Origin: CAIKZZ01 sp035524595
GTDB lineage: Bacteria > Pseudomonadota > Gammaproteobacteria > Steroidobacterales > Steroidobacteraceae
DNA length: 64,000 nucleotides
Assembly (NCBI GenBank): GCA_035524595.1
Contig: DATKOP010000050.1
Span: 1-64,000, forward strand
Reading direction: 5' to 3'
This document shows, in pieces, positions 17,200-26,893 of this stretch; position 1 is the stretch's first letter; the number at the start of each line of letters is the position of its first letter. The notes under the pieces are model-generated. The model was not told where the DNA came from. It was given only the letters and a program-made list of their open reading frames with translations, and made no database searches. The position numbers and the translations under genes were made by a program.

Positions 17200-17925
17200 T
17201 CACATCCTAAAATCCTGGCCCAAGTACACCTCACGGACCTCCGGGTTGGCAAGGATCTCGGCGGCAGATCCGGCGGCAATGACTGAGCCCTGGTTCACGA
17301 TATAGGCGCGTCCGCAGATTCCGAGTGTTTCCCGAACGTTGTGGTCGGTAATCAGCACCCCGATGCCCCGGGCCCGAAGGTGTTCTATGCTCCGCTGGAT
17401 GTCCGTGACCGACAGCGGGTCGACGCCGGCGAAGGGCTCGTCGAGCAGCACGAACCGAGGCTCCGCCGCGAGCGCCCGCGCGATCTCGACGCGGCGCCGC
17501 TCGCCGCCGGACAGGCTCTGACCCAGGCTGTCCCTGATGTGCGCCACGTGCAGCTCGTCGAGCAGCGCCTCGAGCCGCTGCTCGCGCGCGTCGCGGTCGA
17601 GCTCGGGCCGCGTCTCGAGGATCGCGCTGACGTTCTCGGCGACCGTCAGCTTGCGGAACACGCTCGCCTCCTGCGGCAGGTAGCCGAGGCCGAGCCGCGC
17701 GCGGCGGTGCATCGGCAGGCGGGTCAGCTCGCGGTCGTCCAGGAAGATGCGCCCGCCCTCGCAGCTGACGAGGCCGACGATCATGTAGAAGGCGGTGGTC
17801 TTGCCGGCGCCGTTCGGCCCGAGCAGCCCGACGACCTCGCCCGAGGAGACCTCCAGCGACAGGTCGCGGACCACGATGCGCGACTTGTAGCTCTTGCTGA
17901 GGCCGCTGGCCGAGAGCCGGCTCAT
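17200..17925 (-). CDS. lptB: LPS export ABC transporter ATP-binding protein LptB
   Basis: ATPase of the LptB2FG complex that pulls LPS from the inner membrane onto the Lpt bridge; cytoplasmic face. 241 residues. Walker A GPNGAGKTT is at about 35-43, signature LSGGERRRVEIARAL near 137-150, Walker B FVLLDEPFAGVDP follows and the switch histidine is in TDHNV. Its ATG overlaps the lptA stop by four bases. Confidence 0.97.
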   Translation of the reverse strand: MSRLSASGLSKSYKSRIVVRDLSLEVSSGEVVGLLGPNGAGKTTAFYMIVGLVSCEGGRIFLDDRELTRLPMHRRARLGLGYLPQEASVFRKLTVAENVSAILETRPELDRDAREQRLEALLDELHVAHIRDSLGQSLSGGERRRVEIARALAAEPRFVLLDEPFAGVDPLSVTDIQRSIEHLRARGIGVLITDHNVRETLGICGRAYIVNQGSVIAAGSAAEILANPEVREVYLGQDFRM

Positions 17926-18605
17926 GGCTCCGGCTTCTCGCCGGATTTCGGCTCCGGTTTCGCGTCGGGCTTCGCCTCGCTCTTCGATTCCGGCTTCGCG
18001 TCCGGCTTCTTGGGGTTGATCGTGAAGTGCACGGGCTGGCCACCCTGCTCATCGGGATTGGCGAGCACGCGCTGGTGCGGCATGTCGTAGACCAGCGTCT
18101 GCGCGCTGATCTCGTTGTTGCCGTCGGAGAGCCAGGCATCCTCGGTCAGGCGCACGGTGCCGGAGGCCGGCAGGTACTCGATGTGCAGCGCGCGACCGCG
18201 CGCGATGTCCTTGTCTCGCTTCTGCTCGAAGCGCGCCGGCGTGCCGCTGATCTCCGCGCTCGCGATCAGGTTCGCGGCGAACGCGATGCGCGCCTGGTCG
18301 GCGCTCAGCGAGCCGTCGGGCAGCGTGATCCGCACGTTGCCGGTGAACAGCCAGCGGCTGTCCTTGAAGTCGAGCCCGGTCGCGGTGGCCTCGTCGGCCT
18401 CGATCGCGAGCGCGCCCTGGGCGATGCGCACGCCGTGGAACAGCAGCGTGTTGTTCTTGTAGTCGAAGTCGCTGGAGCGGGCCTCGAGCTGGATCGGCTG
18501 CGCGTCGTTCAGCTGCAGCGGCGAGGCGCCGCGGGCCGGCGGCGCGAGCGCCGCGCTGCCCGCGAGCAGCGTCGCGGCGATGCGGCTAGCGCGTGAAAGT
18601 GCCAT
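17922..18605 (-). CDS. lptA: LPS transport periplasmic protein LptA
   Basis: Periplasmic bridge protein of the Lpt machine. 227 residues with a signal peptide (to about residue 26) and the OstA/LptA beta-jellyroll domain. The last 28 residues are a low-complexity KPDAKPE/KSEAKPD-type tail not expected in classical LptA. The start overlaps the end of lptC by 20 bases and the stop overlaps lptB by four. Confidence 0.93.
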   Translation of the reverse strand: MALSRASRIAATLLAGSAALAPPARGASPLQLNDAQPIQLEARSSDFDYKNNTLLFHGVRIAQGALAIEADEATATGLDFKDSRWLFTGNVRITLPDGSLSADQARIAFAANLIASAEISGTPARFEQKRDKDIARGRALHIEYLPASGTVRLTEDAWLSDGNNEISAQTLVYDMPHQRVLANPDEQGGQPVHFTINPKKPDAKPESKSEAKPDAKPEPKSGEKPEP

Positions 18606-19146
18606 TGACCGCGGATTCTAGCCGGAGTGTCTCGTGCTTCAAGTCGGCGCGCAGGCCGCGCGCGACGACGGCGTGCGGTCCGAACTCGATCCGCACCGGG
18701 TCCTCGGTGGTGGCCAGCGTGCTGTCGACGTCGAGCGCCAGGTGCTCGGTGCGCACCACCGCGCCGGTCGCGGCCGCGGCCGCGGCGGCGCGCAGCCGCA
18801 CGTCGCCCTCGAACTCGACCACCCGTCCCGCCGGCGGCATCGAGCCCGCGGCCGAGGTCATCAGCCAGTCCTGGCCGGGCTGCGGGAAGTAGTGCACCTC
18901 GACCTGCTCGAGGTGCACCGGGCCCTGCTCGCCCTGCTGGGCGCCGCGCGCCGCGTGCGCCCGCATCGTCAGGCGGCCGTCGGCGTCGGTCTGCTCGAGC
19001 GTCGCGTCGCGCAGGTAGTAGCCGGGCTGCGTGGCGGGCGGCGCCTGCTCGGCCTGGCCCTCGTCGCCGCCGCCCTGTGCGAGCCACCAGGAACCGGCGG
19101 CGAGCCCGATCAGGAGCGCGAACGCGACGGGGCCCGACGGCTTCAC
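18586..19146 (-). CDS. lptC: LPS export protein LptC
   Basis: Bitopic inner-membrane protein that passes LPS from LptFG to LptA. 186 residues. The transmembrane anchor PVAFALLIGLAAGSWWLA lies at about 6-23, followed by the jellyroll (YYLRDATLEQTDADGRLTM). An alanine run sits in the middle of the domain. The start is GTG in a four-base GTGA overlap with the kdsC stop. Identity rests on position as much as on sequence, as LptC diverges fast. Confidence 0.9.
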   Translation of the reverse strand: MKPSGPVAFALLIGLAAGSWWLAQGGGDEGQAEQAPPATQPGYYLRDATLEQTDADGRLTMRAHAARGAQQGEQGPVHLEQVEVHYFPQPGQDWLMTSAAGSMPPAGRVVEFEGDVRLRAAAAAAATGAVVRTEHLALDVDSTLATTEDPVRIEFGPHAVVARGLRADLKHETLRLESAVNGTFTR

Positions 19147-19628
19147 AGCCGCGCGTCGAGCAGCAGATCGCAGACCTCGCGGACCGCGCCGGCACCGCCC
19201 GCGGCGCGGGTCACGTGGCGGGCGGCCGCGATCACGTCCGGGTGCGCGTCTGCGACCGCGATCGGCAGCGCGACCAGTGCCATCATCGGCAGGTCCGGCG
19301 TGTCGTCGCCGACGCAGGCGGTGGCGTCGGCGGGCACGCCGATCGCGGCGGTGAGCGCGCGCAGCGCCTCCGCCTTGTTGTCGCAGCCCTGGCGCACGTG
19401 GCGCAGGCCGAGCTCGGCGGCGCGGCGCTCCACGGCCGCCGAGCGCCGGCCGGAGATGATCCCGACCTCGACGCCGGCGCCGAGCACTGTCTTGATGCCG
19501 ACGCCGTCGCGCACGTGGAAGGCCTTGAGCTGCTCGCCATCCGCGCCATACCAGAGGCGGCCGTCGGTCAGCACCCCGTCGACGTCGAGGACCAGCAGCC
19601 GGATGCGCGCGGCCAGCTCGCCGATCAC
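19143..19628 (-). CDS. kdsC: 3-deoxy-D-manno-octulosonate 8-phosphate phosphatase
   Basis: HAD-type phosphatase releasing Kdo from Kdo-8-phosphate for LPS core synthesis. 161 residues, typical for KdsC. Motif I is DVDGVLTDG at about 15-23 with the nucleophile and acid/base aspartates, motif II IISGR near 58-62, motif IV GDDTPDLPM. The GTG start overlaps the kdsD stop (GTGA). The enzyme follows KdsD in the same pathway with KdsA (not in this window) between them. Confidence 0.95.
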   Translation of the reverse strand: MIGELAARIRLLVLDVDGVLTDGRLWYGADGEQLKAFHVRDGVGIKTVLGAGVEVGIISGRRSAAVERRAAELGLRHVRQGCDNKAEALRALTAAIGVPADATACVGDDTPDLPMMALVALPIAVADAHPDVIAAARHVTRAAGGAGAVREVCDLLLDARL

Positions 19629-20635
19629 ATGACACCGGCGCGCAGCAGATCGTGGACGTTGAGCGCCCCGACCACGTGCCGCGCGGCGTCGACGACGACC
19701 AGCGCGGTGATCCGGTGCCGCTCCATCAGCAGCACGGCCTCGACCGCCAGCTCGCGCGGCCCGATCGTGCGGCAGTCGGCGGTCATCACCGCGCGCATCG
19801 GCGTCTCGTGCACGTCGATGCGCCGGTCGAGCGCCCGCCGCAGGTCGCCGTCGGTGAACACGCCGAGCAGCTGGCCGCCGGCGTCGGCCACGGTGGTCAT
19901 GCCGAGGCCCTTCTTGCTCATCTCGAGCAGCCCCGCCGAGACCGTATCGTCGGGGCCGACGCTCGGCACGCCCGCGCCGCTGTGCATGACGTCCTCGACG
20001 TGCAGCAGCAGCCGCCGGCCGAGGCTGCCGCCCGGGTGCGAGCGGGCGAAGTCCTCCTCGGTGAAGCCGCGCAGCCGCAGCAGCGCGACCGCGATCGCAT
20101 CGCCCATCGCGAGCGTGGCGGTCGTGCTCGCAGTCGGCGCCAGGTTCAGCGGGCAGGCCTCGGCGGGTACGCTGACGTCGACGTGGACGTCGGCCGCGCG
20201 CGCGAGCCCGGAGGCCGCGTTGCCGGTCAGCGCGACGAGCGGCACGCCGAGTCGCTTCAGCACCGGCACCAGCGCCATGATCTCGGCGGTCTCGCCGGAG
20301 TTGGACAGCGCCAGCACCAGGTCCTCGCGCGTGATCATGCCGATGTCGCCGTGCACCGCCTCGGCCGGGTGCAGGAAGAACGCCGGCGTGCCGGTGCTCG
20401 CGAGCGTCGCGGCGATCTTGCCGGCGATGTGTCCGGACTTGCCCATGCCGGTGACCACCACCCGGCCGCGGCAGGCGAGCGCGAGGCGGCAGGCGCCGAC
20501 GAAGTCCGGACCGAGGCGACGGGCGAGGGCCGCCACCGCGTCGGCCTCGATCGCGAGGGCGGCGCGGCCGAGCTCGACCAGCTCGCGGTCGGTCAGGGCC
20601 GGGGAGGCGGGGGTGGGATGCGCCGGCGGCGCCAT
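19625..20635 (-). CDS. kdsD: Arabinose-5-phosphate isomerase
   Basis: Interconverts ribulose-5-phosphate and arabinose-5-phosphate, the first step to Kdo. 336 residues: an SIS domain (about 45-180; VVVTGMGKSGHIAGKIAATLASTG and SNSGETAE) and two CBS domains (about 215-330). First gene of a leftward operon, with an extended -10 promoter at 20665-20673. Confidence 0.96.
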   Translation of the reverse strand: MAPPAHPTPASPALTDRELVELGRAALAIEADAVAALARRLGPDFVGACRLALACRGRVVVTGMGKSGHIAGKIAATLASTGTPAFFLHPAEAVHGDIGMITREDLVLALSNSGETAEIMALVPVLKRLGVPLVALTGNAASGLARAADVHVDVSVPAEACPLNLAPTASTTATLAMGDAIAVALLRLRGFTEEDFARSHPGGSLGRRLLLHVEDVMHSGAGVPSVGPDDTVSAGLLEMSKKGLGMTTVADAGGQLLGVFTDGDLRRALDRRIDVHETPMRAVMTADCRTIGPRELAVEAVLLMERHRITALVVVDAARHVVGALNVHDLLRAGVM

Positions 20636-20664
20636 GCGCGGACCTCGGCTCAGGCAGTGCCCGC

Positions 20665-20673
20665 ATCATAGCA
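20665..20673 (-). promoter_or_regulatory. Extended -10 promoter of the kdsD-lpt-rpoN operon
   Basis: On the minus strand the sequence reads TGC-TATGAT, an extended -10 element about 30 bases upstream of the kdsD start. No -35 match is obvious, as is usual for extended -10 promoters. Confidence 0.5.
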
Positions 20674-20738
20674 AGTCGGGCCCGCGGCGGCCCTCAGGGC
20701 CGGCCGCGGCGCCGCTGTTCGCGCCCCGGTGGATTCAC

Positions 20739-20744
20739 TACACT
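20739..20744 (+). promoter_or_regulatory. -10 box of the probable ibaG-murA promoter
   Basis: TACACT about 47 bases before the ibaG start, within the only AT-richer patch of the gap. The -35 region (around 20716) is poor. Confidence 0.4.
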
Positions 20745-20790
20745 CGGCGCCCGACGCGGGATCGCCGCAGCCACCGACACGAGATCCGCC

Positions 20791-21036
20791 ATGAAGGCCG
20801 CCGAGGTTGAGCGCCAGATCCAGGCCGGCATGCCCGGCTGCCAGGTGCGGGTGCAGTCGGACGACGACACGCACTTCGCCGCCGTCGTGATCGCGCCGCA
20901 GTTCGCGGGCAAGCGCCCGCTGCAGCGGCACCAGCTGGTCTACGCGACGCTCGGCGAGGCGGTCGGACGCGAGATCCACGCGCTCTCGATCCAGGCGCAC
21001 ACGCCCGAGGAATGGGCCGCGCGCGGCGGCTCCTGA
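20791..21036 (+). CDS. ibaG: BolA-family protein IbaG
   Basis: 81-residue BolA/IbaG protein, a small partner of monothiol glutaredoxins in Fe-S cluster handling. The class II KH-like fold is visible and the tail IHALSIQAHTPEEWA matches IbaG rather than BolA. It is ten bases upstream of murA, the usual neighbour. In Pseudomonas, as I recall, an mla lipid-transport operon separates kdsD and ibaG; here nothing does. Confidence 0.92.
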   Translation: MKAAEVERQIQAGMPGCQVRVQSDDDTHFAAVVIAPQFAGKRPLQRHQLVYATLGEAVGREIHALSIQAHTPEEWAARGGS

Positions 21037-21046
21037 GGGCGCGGCG

Positions 21047-22306
<1,260 letters not shown>

Positions 22307-22319
22307 GCGCCGCCCGGCC

Positions 22320-23516
22320 TCAGCGCTCGAGCGGGCGGGCGATGATCGGCAGCGTCGCGTCGAAGGGACGGGCGCCGCCGGGGCGGATCACGCGCACCCG
22401 CACCGTGCTGCCCGGCGCCTTGCGCGCGATCGCGCCCATGAAGCCCTGGTAGCTCGTCACCGGCGCGCCGTCGAGGTCGGTGATCACGTCGCCGCGCTCA
22501 AGGCCGGAGGCGGTCGCCGGGCTGCCGACGTAGAAGCCGACCACCTGCACGCCGTGCACCGGCTGGCCGCGCCCGTCGGTGAGGTCCGGCGGCAGTCCCT
22601 GCACGCCGACGCCGCACCAGCCGCGCACCACGCGGCCCTTGGCCTCGATCTCGGCGGCGACACCGCGCACCAGGTTCACCGGGATCGCGAAGCCGATCCC
22701 CTCGATCCCCTCCTGGTGGCTCAGGATCGCGGTGTTGATGCCGACCAGCTCGCCGGCGGTGGTGATCAGCGCGCCGCCGGAGTTGCCCGGGTTGATCGCG
22801 GCGTCGGTCTGGATGAAGTTCTCGAGCAGCGCTAGCCCGAGCTGCGAGCGGCCGGTCGCGCTGACGATGCCCTGGGTCACGGTCTGGCCGAGACCCAGCG
22901 AGTTGCCGATCGCGAGCACGACGTCGCCGACGCGCAGCTGGTCCGAGCGGCCGAGCTGCATCACCGGCAGGTTCCTGAGGTTGATCTTCAGGATCGCGAG
23001 ATCGGTGTCCGGGTCGGTGCCGACGAGCGTGGCCGGGGCCGAGCGGCCGTCGGTCAGCTGCACGACGATCTCCTGCATGCCCTTGATCACGTGAAAGTTC
23101 GTGGCGATGTGCCCGGCCGGGTCGAGGATCACGCCCGAGCCGCGGCTCTGCTCGACGCGGCGCCGGAACTCGGGCCAGTCGGGGAAGAACGGGGCGAGCA
23201 TCTCCGGCACCTGGCGCTCGACGACGACGCGCCGCGAGGAGATGTTGACGACCGCCGGCGCGCCGCGGGCGACGGCCTCGGCGTAGCTCGACACCGCGGC
23301 GTGCCGCGCGAGCGTCGCCGGCGCCTCCGGCGCGGGCTCGGTCAGCGCGGCGACCGGCGCGCTCGTCGGCGTGGCGCCGGCGGCGGGCGATGGCGGCGGC
23401 GCGGCCTGCTGGCCGGGCAGCAGCGACGGGCGCAGGTAGACCGCGACGAGCGCGACCGCGAGTCCGAGCGCGATCCACGGCGAGAGGAAGGTGGCGATGC
23501 GAGTCAAGCGGCTCAC
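22320..23516 (-). CDS. algW: DegS/AlgW-type periplasmic serine protease
   Basis: Membrane-anchored HtrA protease; DegS/AlgW senses misfolded outer-membrane proteins through its PDZ domain and starts cleavage of the anti-sigma-E factor. 398 residues: N-terminal anchor at about 9-30, Pro/Ala-rich linker to 75, trypsin-like domain with His142, Asp172 and Ser246 (NPGNSGGA), and one PDZ domain (about 285-385). A single PDZ and an uncleaved anchor favour DegS/AlgW over DegP. GTG start preceded by AAGGG at six bases. Convergent with murA, 13 bases apart. Confidence 0.93.
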   Translation of the reverse strand: MSRLTRIATFLSPWIALGLAVALVAVYLRPSLLPGQQAAPPPSPAAGATPTSAPVAALTEPAPEAPATLARHAAVSSYAEAVARGAPAVVNISSRRVVVERQVPEMLAPFFPDWPEFRRRVEQSRGSGVILDPAGHIATNFHVIKGMQEIVVQLTDGRSAPATLVGTDPDTDLAILKINLRNLPVMQLGRSDQLRVGDVVLAIGNSLGLGQTVTQGIVSATGRSQLGLALLENFIQTDAAINPGNSGGALITTAGELVGINTAILSHQEGIEGIGFAIPVNLVRGVAAEIEAKGRVVRGWCGVGVQGLPPDLTDGRGQPVHGVQVVGFYVGSPATASGLERGDVITDLDGAPVTSYQGFMGAIARKAPGSTVRVRVIRPGGARPFDATLPIIARPLER

Positions 23517-23576
23517 GGTTAACCCTTATAGACGGCGCCGGCGGCGGCGGGCCGCTGCGGCGCGGAATCCGCCGTG

Positions 23577-23582
23577 TATAAT
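23577..23582 (+). promoter_or_regulatory. -10 box of the petABC promoter
   Basis: Perfect TATAAT about 110 bases upstream of petA. The preceding TG is one base too close for a standard extended -10, and the -35 region is GC-only. The long leader (about 105 bases) shows no recognisable regulatory RNA. Confidence 0.5.
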
Positions 23583-23694
23583 GCGCAATCCCTCGACTTG
23601 GCGAAACCTCAGGCGGCGCGAGCAGTTGCGCAGCGTTCGCACGGGCGGGGAGCTAACGGCGCGGGGCCCCGCTGCGGTCCCACAGGGGTAGTTC

Positions 23695-24288
23695 ATGAGC
23701 GTAGAGGTTGACCAGGGCCGGCGTCGCCTGCTGATTGCGGCGACGTCACTCACCGGCGCCGTGGGCATCGGCTTTGCCGCGAGCCCGTTTCTCGCGAGCT
23801 GGAAGCCGAACGCGCGGGCCAAGGCGCTCGGCGCGCCGATCGAGATCGACGTCGGCAAGCTCGAGCCCGGGGCCATGCTCAAGGTCGAGTGGCGCGGCAA
23901 GCCGGTCTGGGTCGTGCGCCGCACCCCCGAGATGCTGAAGCAGCTCGACAAGGCGACCCCGTTCCTGCTCGACCCGTCCTCGGACAGCTCGGTGCAGCCG
24001 GACTACGCCAAGAACGAGGCGCGCGCGCGCAAGCCGGAGTTCTTCGTCGTGCTCGGCGTCTGCACCCACCTCGGCTGCTCGCCGCTGCCGAAGTTCGAGC
24101 CGGCGGACGTCACGGTGTCGGCCGACTGGCCGGGCGGCTTCTACTGCCCCTGCCACGGGTCGAAGTTCGACCTCTCCGGCCGCGTCTTCAAGGGCGTGCC
24201 TGCGCCCGCGAACCTGGCCGTGCCGCCGTACACCTTCCTGACCGACAGCCGCATTCTGGTCGGCAGCGATAGCGCTCAGTCCGCCTGA
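23695..24288 (+). CDS. petA: Ubiquinol-cytochrome c reductase iron-sulfur (Rieske) subunit
   Basis: Rieske 2Fe-2S subunit of the bc1 complex, taking electrons from ubiquinol. 197 residues. The N-terminus GRRRLLIAATSLTGAVGIGF has the twin-arginine-like motif and anchor usual for Rieske proteins. The cluster ligands are in CTHLGC (123-128) and CPCHG (151-155): two Cys, two His and the disulfide pair. First gene of petABC. Confidence 0.96.
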   Translation: MSVEVDQGRRRLLIAATSLTGAVGIGFAASPFLASWKPNARAKALGAPIEIDVGKLEPGAMLKVEWRGKPVWVVRRTPEMLKQLDKATPFLLDPSSDSSVQPDYAKNEARARKPEFFVVLGVCTHLGCSPLPKFEPADVTVSADWPGGFYCPCHGSKFDLSGRVFKGVPAPANLAVPPYTFLTDSRILVGSDSAQSA

Positions 24289-24317
24289 CCGGCCGGACGC
24301 ACCAAGGAGCCAAGACG

Positions 24318-25580
24318 ATGGGGACTGAGATCGACGGCAAGAGCCAGGCTGGCGGGCTGTGGGGCTGGATCACCGAGCGTTTTCCGATCGACGAGATGCT
24401 CAAGGAGCACGTCACCGAGTACTGGACGCCGAAGAACTTCAACTTCTGGTACATCTTCGGCGTGATCAGCGGCTTCGTGCTGGTGCTGCAGCTGGTCACC
24501 GGCATGTTCCTGACGATGAGCTACAAGCCGTCCGCCGCCGAGGCGTTCGGCTCGGTCGAATACATCATGCGCGACGTCGAGTGGGGCTGGCTGATCCGCT
24601 ACCTGCATTCGACCGGCGCCTCGGCCTTCTTCATCGTCGTCTACCTGCACATGTTCCGCGCGCTCCTGTACGGCTCGTACCGCGCGCCGCGCGAGCTGGT
24701 GTGGATCTTCGGCATGGTGATCTACCTCGCGCTGATGGCCGAGGCCTTCCTCGGCTACCTGCTGCCGTGGGGCAACATGTCGTACTGGGGTGCGCAGGTG
24801 ATCGTGTCGCTGTTCGGCACCTTCCCGGTGATCGGCGACGCGCTGGTCGAGTGGATCCGCGGCGACTACTACATCTCCGACATCACGCTCAACCGCTTCT
24901 TCGCGCTGCACGTCGCGGTGGTGCCGATCGTGCTGGTGTTCCTCGCGGTCGCGCACATCCTCGCGCTGCACAAGGTCGGCTCGCTCAATCCCGACGGCGT
25001 CGAGATCTGGGACGAGACCGACGAGCGCGGCATACCGAAGGACGGCATCGCGTTCCACCCGTACTTCACGGTCAAGGACCTGTTCTACATCGCGCTGTTC
25101 ATGCTGATCTTCTGCGGCATCGTGTTCTTCGCGCCGACCTTCAACGGCCTGTTCCTCGAGGCGCCGAACTTCGAGCCGGCGAACGCGATGCAGACGCCGC
25201 CGCACATCGCGCCGGTGTGGTACTTCACGCCGTTCTACGCGATGTTGCGCGCGGTGCCGTCGTTCCTCGGCACCCAGGTGTGGGGCGTGCTGGTGATGTT
25301 CGCGGCGATCGCGCTCCTGTTCTTCCTGCCCTGGATAGACCGCTCGCCGGTCAAGTCGATCCGCTACAAGGGGCCGGTCACCAAGCTCGCGCTCGCCGTG
25401 TTCGCGGTGTCCTTCGTGGTGCTCGGCGTCTGCGGCATGAAGCCCGCGGTCGGCATCTACCCGACCCTGGCGCGGGTGTTCACGGTGCTCTACTTCGCGT
25501 TCTTCCTGCTGATGCCCTGGTACTCGCGAATCGACAGCGTCAAGCCGGTTCCGAAGAGAGTGACCTACCATGCGCACTGA
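24318..25580 (+). CDS. petB: Cytochrome b of the bc1 complex
   Basis: Multi-span membrane subunit with two b haems and the Qo and Qi sites. 420 residues. Haem-ligand histidines lie in helix B (YLHSTGASAFFIVVYLHMFR) and helix D (FFALHVAVVPIVLVFLAVAH); the Qo-site PEWY-like motif is PVWYFTPFYAM. AAGGAG precedes the ATG. The stop lies inside the start of petC (11-base overlap). Confidence 0.97.
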   Translation: MGTEIDGKSQAGGLWGWITERFPIDEMLKEHVTEYWTPKNFNFWYIFGVISGFVLVLQLVTGMFLTMSYKPSAAEAFGSVEYIMRDVEWGWLIRYLHSTGASAFFIVVYLHMFRALLYGSYRAPRELVWIFGMVIYLALMAEAFLGYLLPWGNMSYWGAQVIVSLFGTFPVIGDALVEWIRGDYYISDITLNRFFALHVAVVPIVLVFLAVAHILALHKVGSLNPDGVEIWDETDERGIPKDGIAFHPYFTVKDLFYIALFMLIFCGIVFFAPTFNGLFLEAPNFEPANAMQTPPHIAPVWYFTPFYAMLRAVPSFLGTQVWGVLVMFAAIALLFFLPWIDRSPVKSIRYKGPVTKLALAVFAVSFVVLGVCGMKPAVGIYPTLARVFTVLYFAFFLLMPWYSRIDSVKPVPKRVTYHAH

Positions 25581-26322
25581 CAAGCTGTGGCCGGCGCTGG
25601 CCGCCTACGCGCTGCTCGCCCTGCCGCTCGCCTCGCTGGCCGAGGAGGGCGGGGCGTACCCGCCCGCCGGCAACGACATCCGCAACCACGCCTCGCTGCA
25701 GCGCGGCGCGCGCAATTTCATGAACTACTGCAGCGGCTGCCACTCGGCGAAGTACGTGCGCTACAACCGCATCGCCAAGGACCTCGGCATCCCCGAGGCC
25801 GAGCTCAAGGCGAACCTGATGTTCACCTCGGAGAAGACCTTCGAGACGATCAACATCGCGCTGCGGCCGGAGGACGCGAAGAAGTGGTTCGGCACGGCGC
25901 CGCCGGATCTGTCGCTGATCGCGCGCGCCCGCGGCAGCGACTACCTCGCGGCGTTCCTGCACAGCTTCTACGCCGACCCGTCCCGGCCCACCGGCGTCAA
26001 CAACACGGTGCTGGTCGGCACGGCGATGCCGCACGTGCTCGCCGAGCTGCAGGGCGTGCAGACGGCGGTTTTCAGGACCGTGCCGGGAGAGGGCGGCGTG
26101 TCGAAGTCCGAGTTCGAGAAGTTCGAGCTGACGCAGCCGGGCGCGCTGTCGCCGGAGAAGTACGAGGACTTCGTGCGCGACACGGTGAACTTCCTGCAGT
26201 ACATCGGCGAGCCGGTCGAGGCGCAGCGGCGCGACCTCGGGATCTGGGTGACGCTGTTCCTGCTCGTGTTCAGCGCCTTCGCCTACCTGCTCTACAAAGA
26301 GTACTGGCGCGACGTCCACTGA
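25570..26322 (+). CDS. petC: Cytochrome c1 of the bc1 complex
   Basis: Periplasmic haem subunit passing electrons from Rieske to cytochrome c. 250 residues: signal peptide to about residue 24, the c-haem site CSGCH at 54-58, a probable Met ligand in GTAMPHVL, and a C-terminal anchor at about 222-242. Overlaps petB by 11 bases. In relatives sspA follows; here sspB follows after 24 bases. Confidence 0.96.
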   Translation: MRTDKLWPALAAYALLALPLASLAEEGGAYPPAGNDIRNHASLQRGARNFMNYCSGCHSAKYVRYNRIAKDLGIPEAELKANLMFTSEKTFETINIALRPEDAKKWFGTAPPDLSLIARARGSDYLAAFLHSFYADPSRPTGVNNTVLVGTAMPHVLAELQGVQTAVFRTVPGEGGVSKSEFEKFELTQPGALSPEKYEDFVRDTVNFLQYIGEPVEAQRRDLGIWVTLFLLVFSAFAYLLYKEYWRDVH

Positions 26323-26346
26323 GGCCGCGACGGAGGGGCCCGCTCC

Positions 26347-26856
26347 ATGGCAAAGGAACCAGCGCCGACCTCGCGCCGCCCGTACCTGCTGCGGGCGATG
26401 CACGAATGGATGACCGACAACGGCCAGACGCCGCCCCTCGTGGTGGACGCCACCGTCGAGGGCGTGGTCGTGCCGCGCCAGTACGTGCGCGACGGCAAGA
26501 TCGTCCTCAACGTCGGCTACTCGGCCACCGCCGGACTGGTGATGAAGAACGACGCGATCGGCTTCAGCGCGCGCTTCAGCGGCGTCGCCTGCGACGTCAG
26601 CCTGCCGGTCCAGTCCGTGATCGGCATCTACGCCGCCGAAACCGGCCAGGGCATGATCTTCTCCGACGACGAGCCCGGGACCGCGGCCGCGGCGACCACC
26701 GCGCCCGCCGCCACGCTCGTGCCGGCCCCGGCGACCGCGACGGCGGACCCGGAACGCGGCGCGCCGTCGCCGGCCGGCGGTGACGAGCCGCGCCGCCCGC
26801 TGAAGCCGACCGGCGGCGACGAGCCGCGGCGCCCGCAGCTCAAGATCGTCAAGTAG
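26347..26856 (+). CDS. sspB: ClpXP protease specificity-enhancing factor SspB
   Basis: Adaptor that binds ssrA-tagged proteins and delivers them to ClpXP. The N-terminal folded domain (about 10-110; RPYLLRAMHEWMTDNGQTP) is followed by an Ala/Pro-rich linker and the ClpX-binding tail RRPQLKIVK, matching the XB motif at the end of E. coli SspB. Just before it the block GGDEPRRP occurs twice, so a partial second tail may exist. 169 residues. Its usual upstream partner sspA is missing here. Confidence 0.94.
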   Translation: MAKEPAPTSRRPYLLRAMHEWMTDNGQTPPLVVDATVEGVVVPRQYVRDGKIVLNVGYSATAGLVMKNDAIGFSARFSGVACDVSLPVQSVIGIYAAETGQGMIFSDDEPGTAAAATTAPAATLVPAPATATADPERGAPSPAGGDEPRRPLKPTGGDEPRRPQLKIVK

Positions 26857-26893
26857 CGCCGGCCGCGTCGCGCGGCGAGGCGATGCTGCCGGG

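Noticed and set aside
23517..23530. TATAAG just upstream of the algW GTG as a -10 box giving a leaderless mRNA
   Set aside because: The same bases provide AAGGG six bases before the GTG, a normal Shine-Dalgarno sequence, and no -35 element was found.
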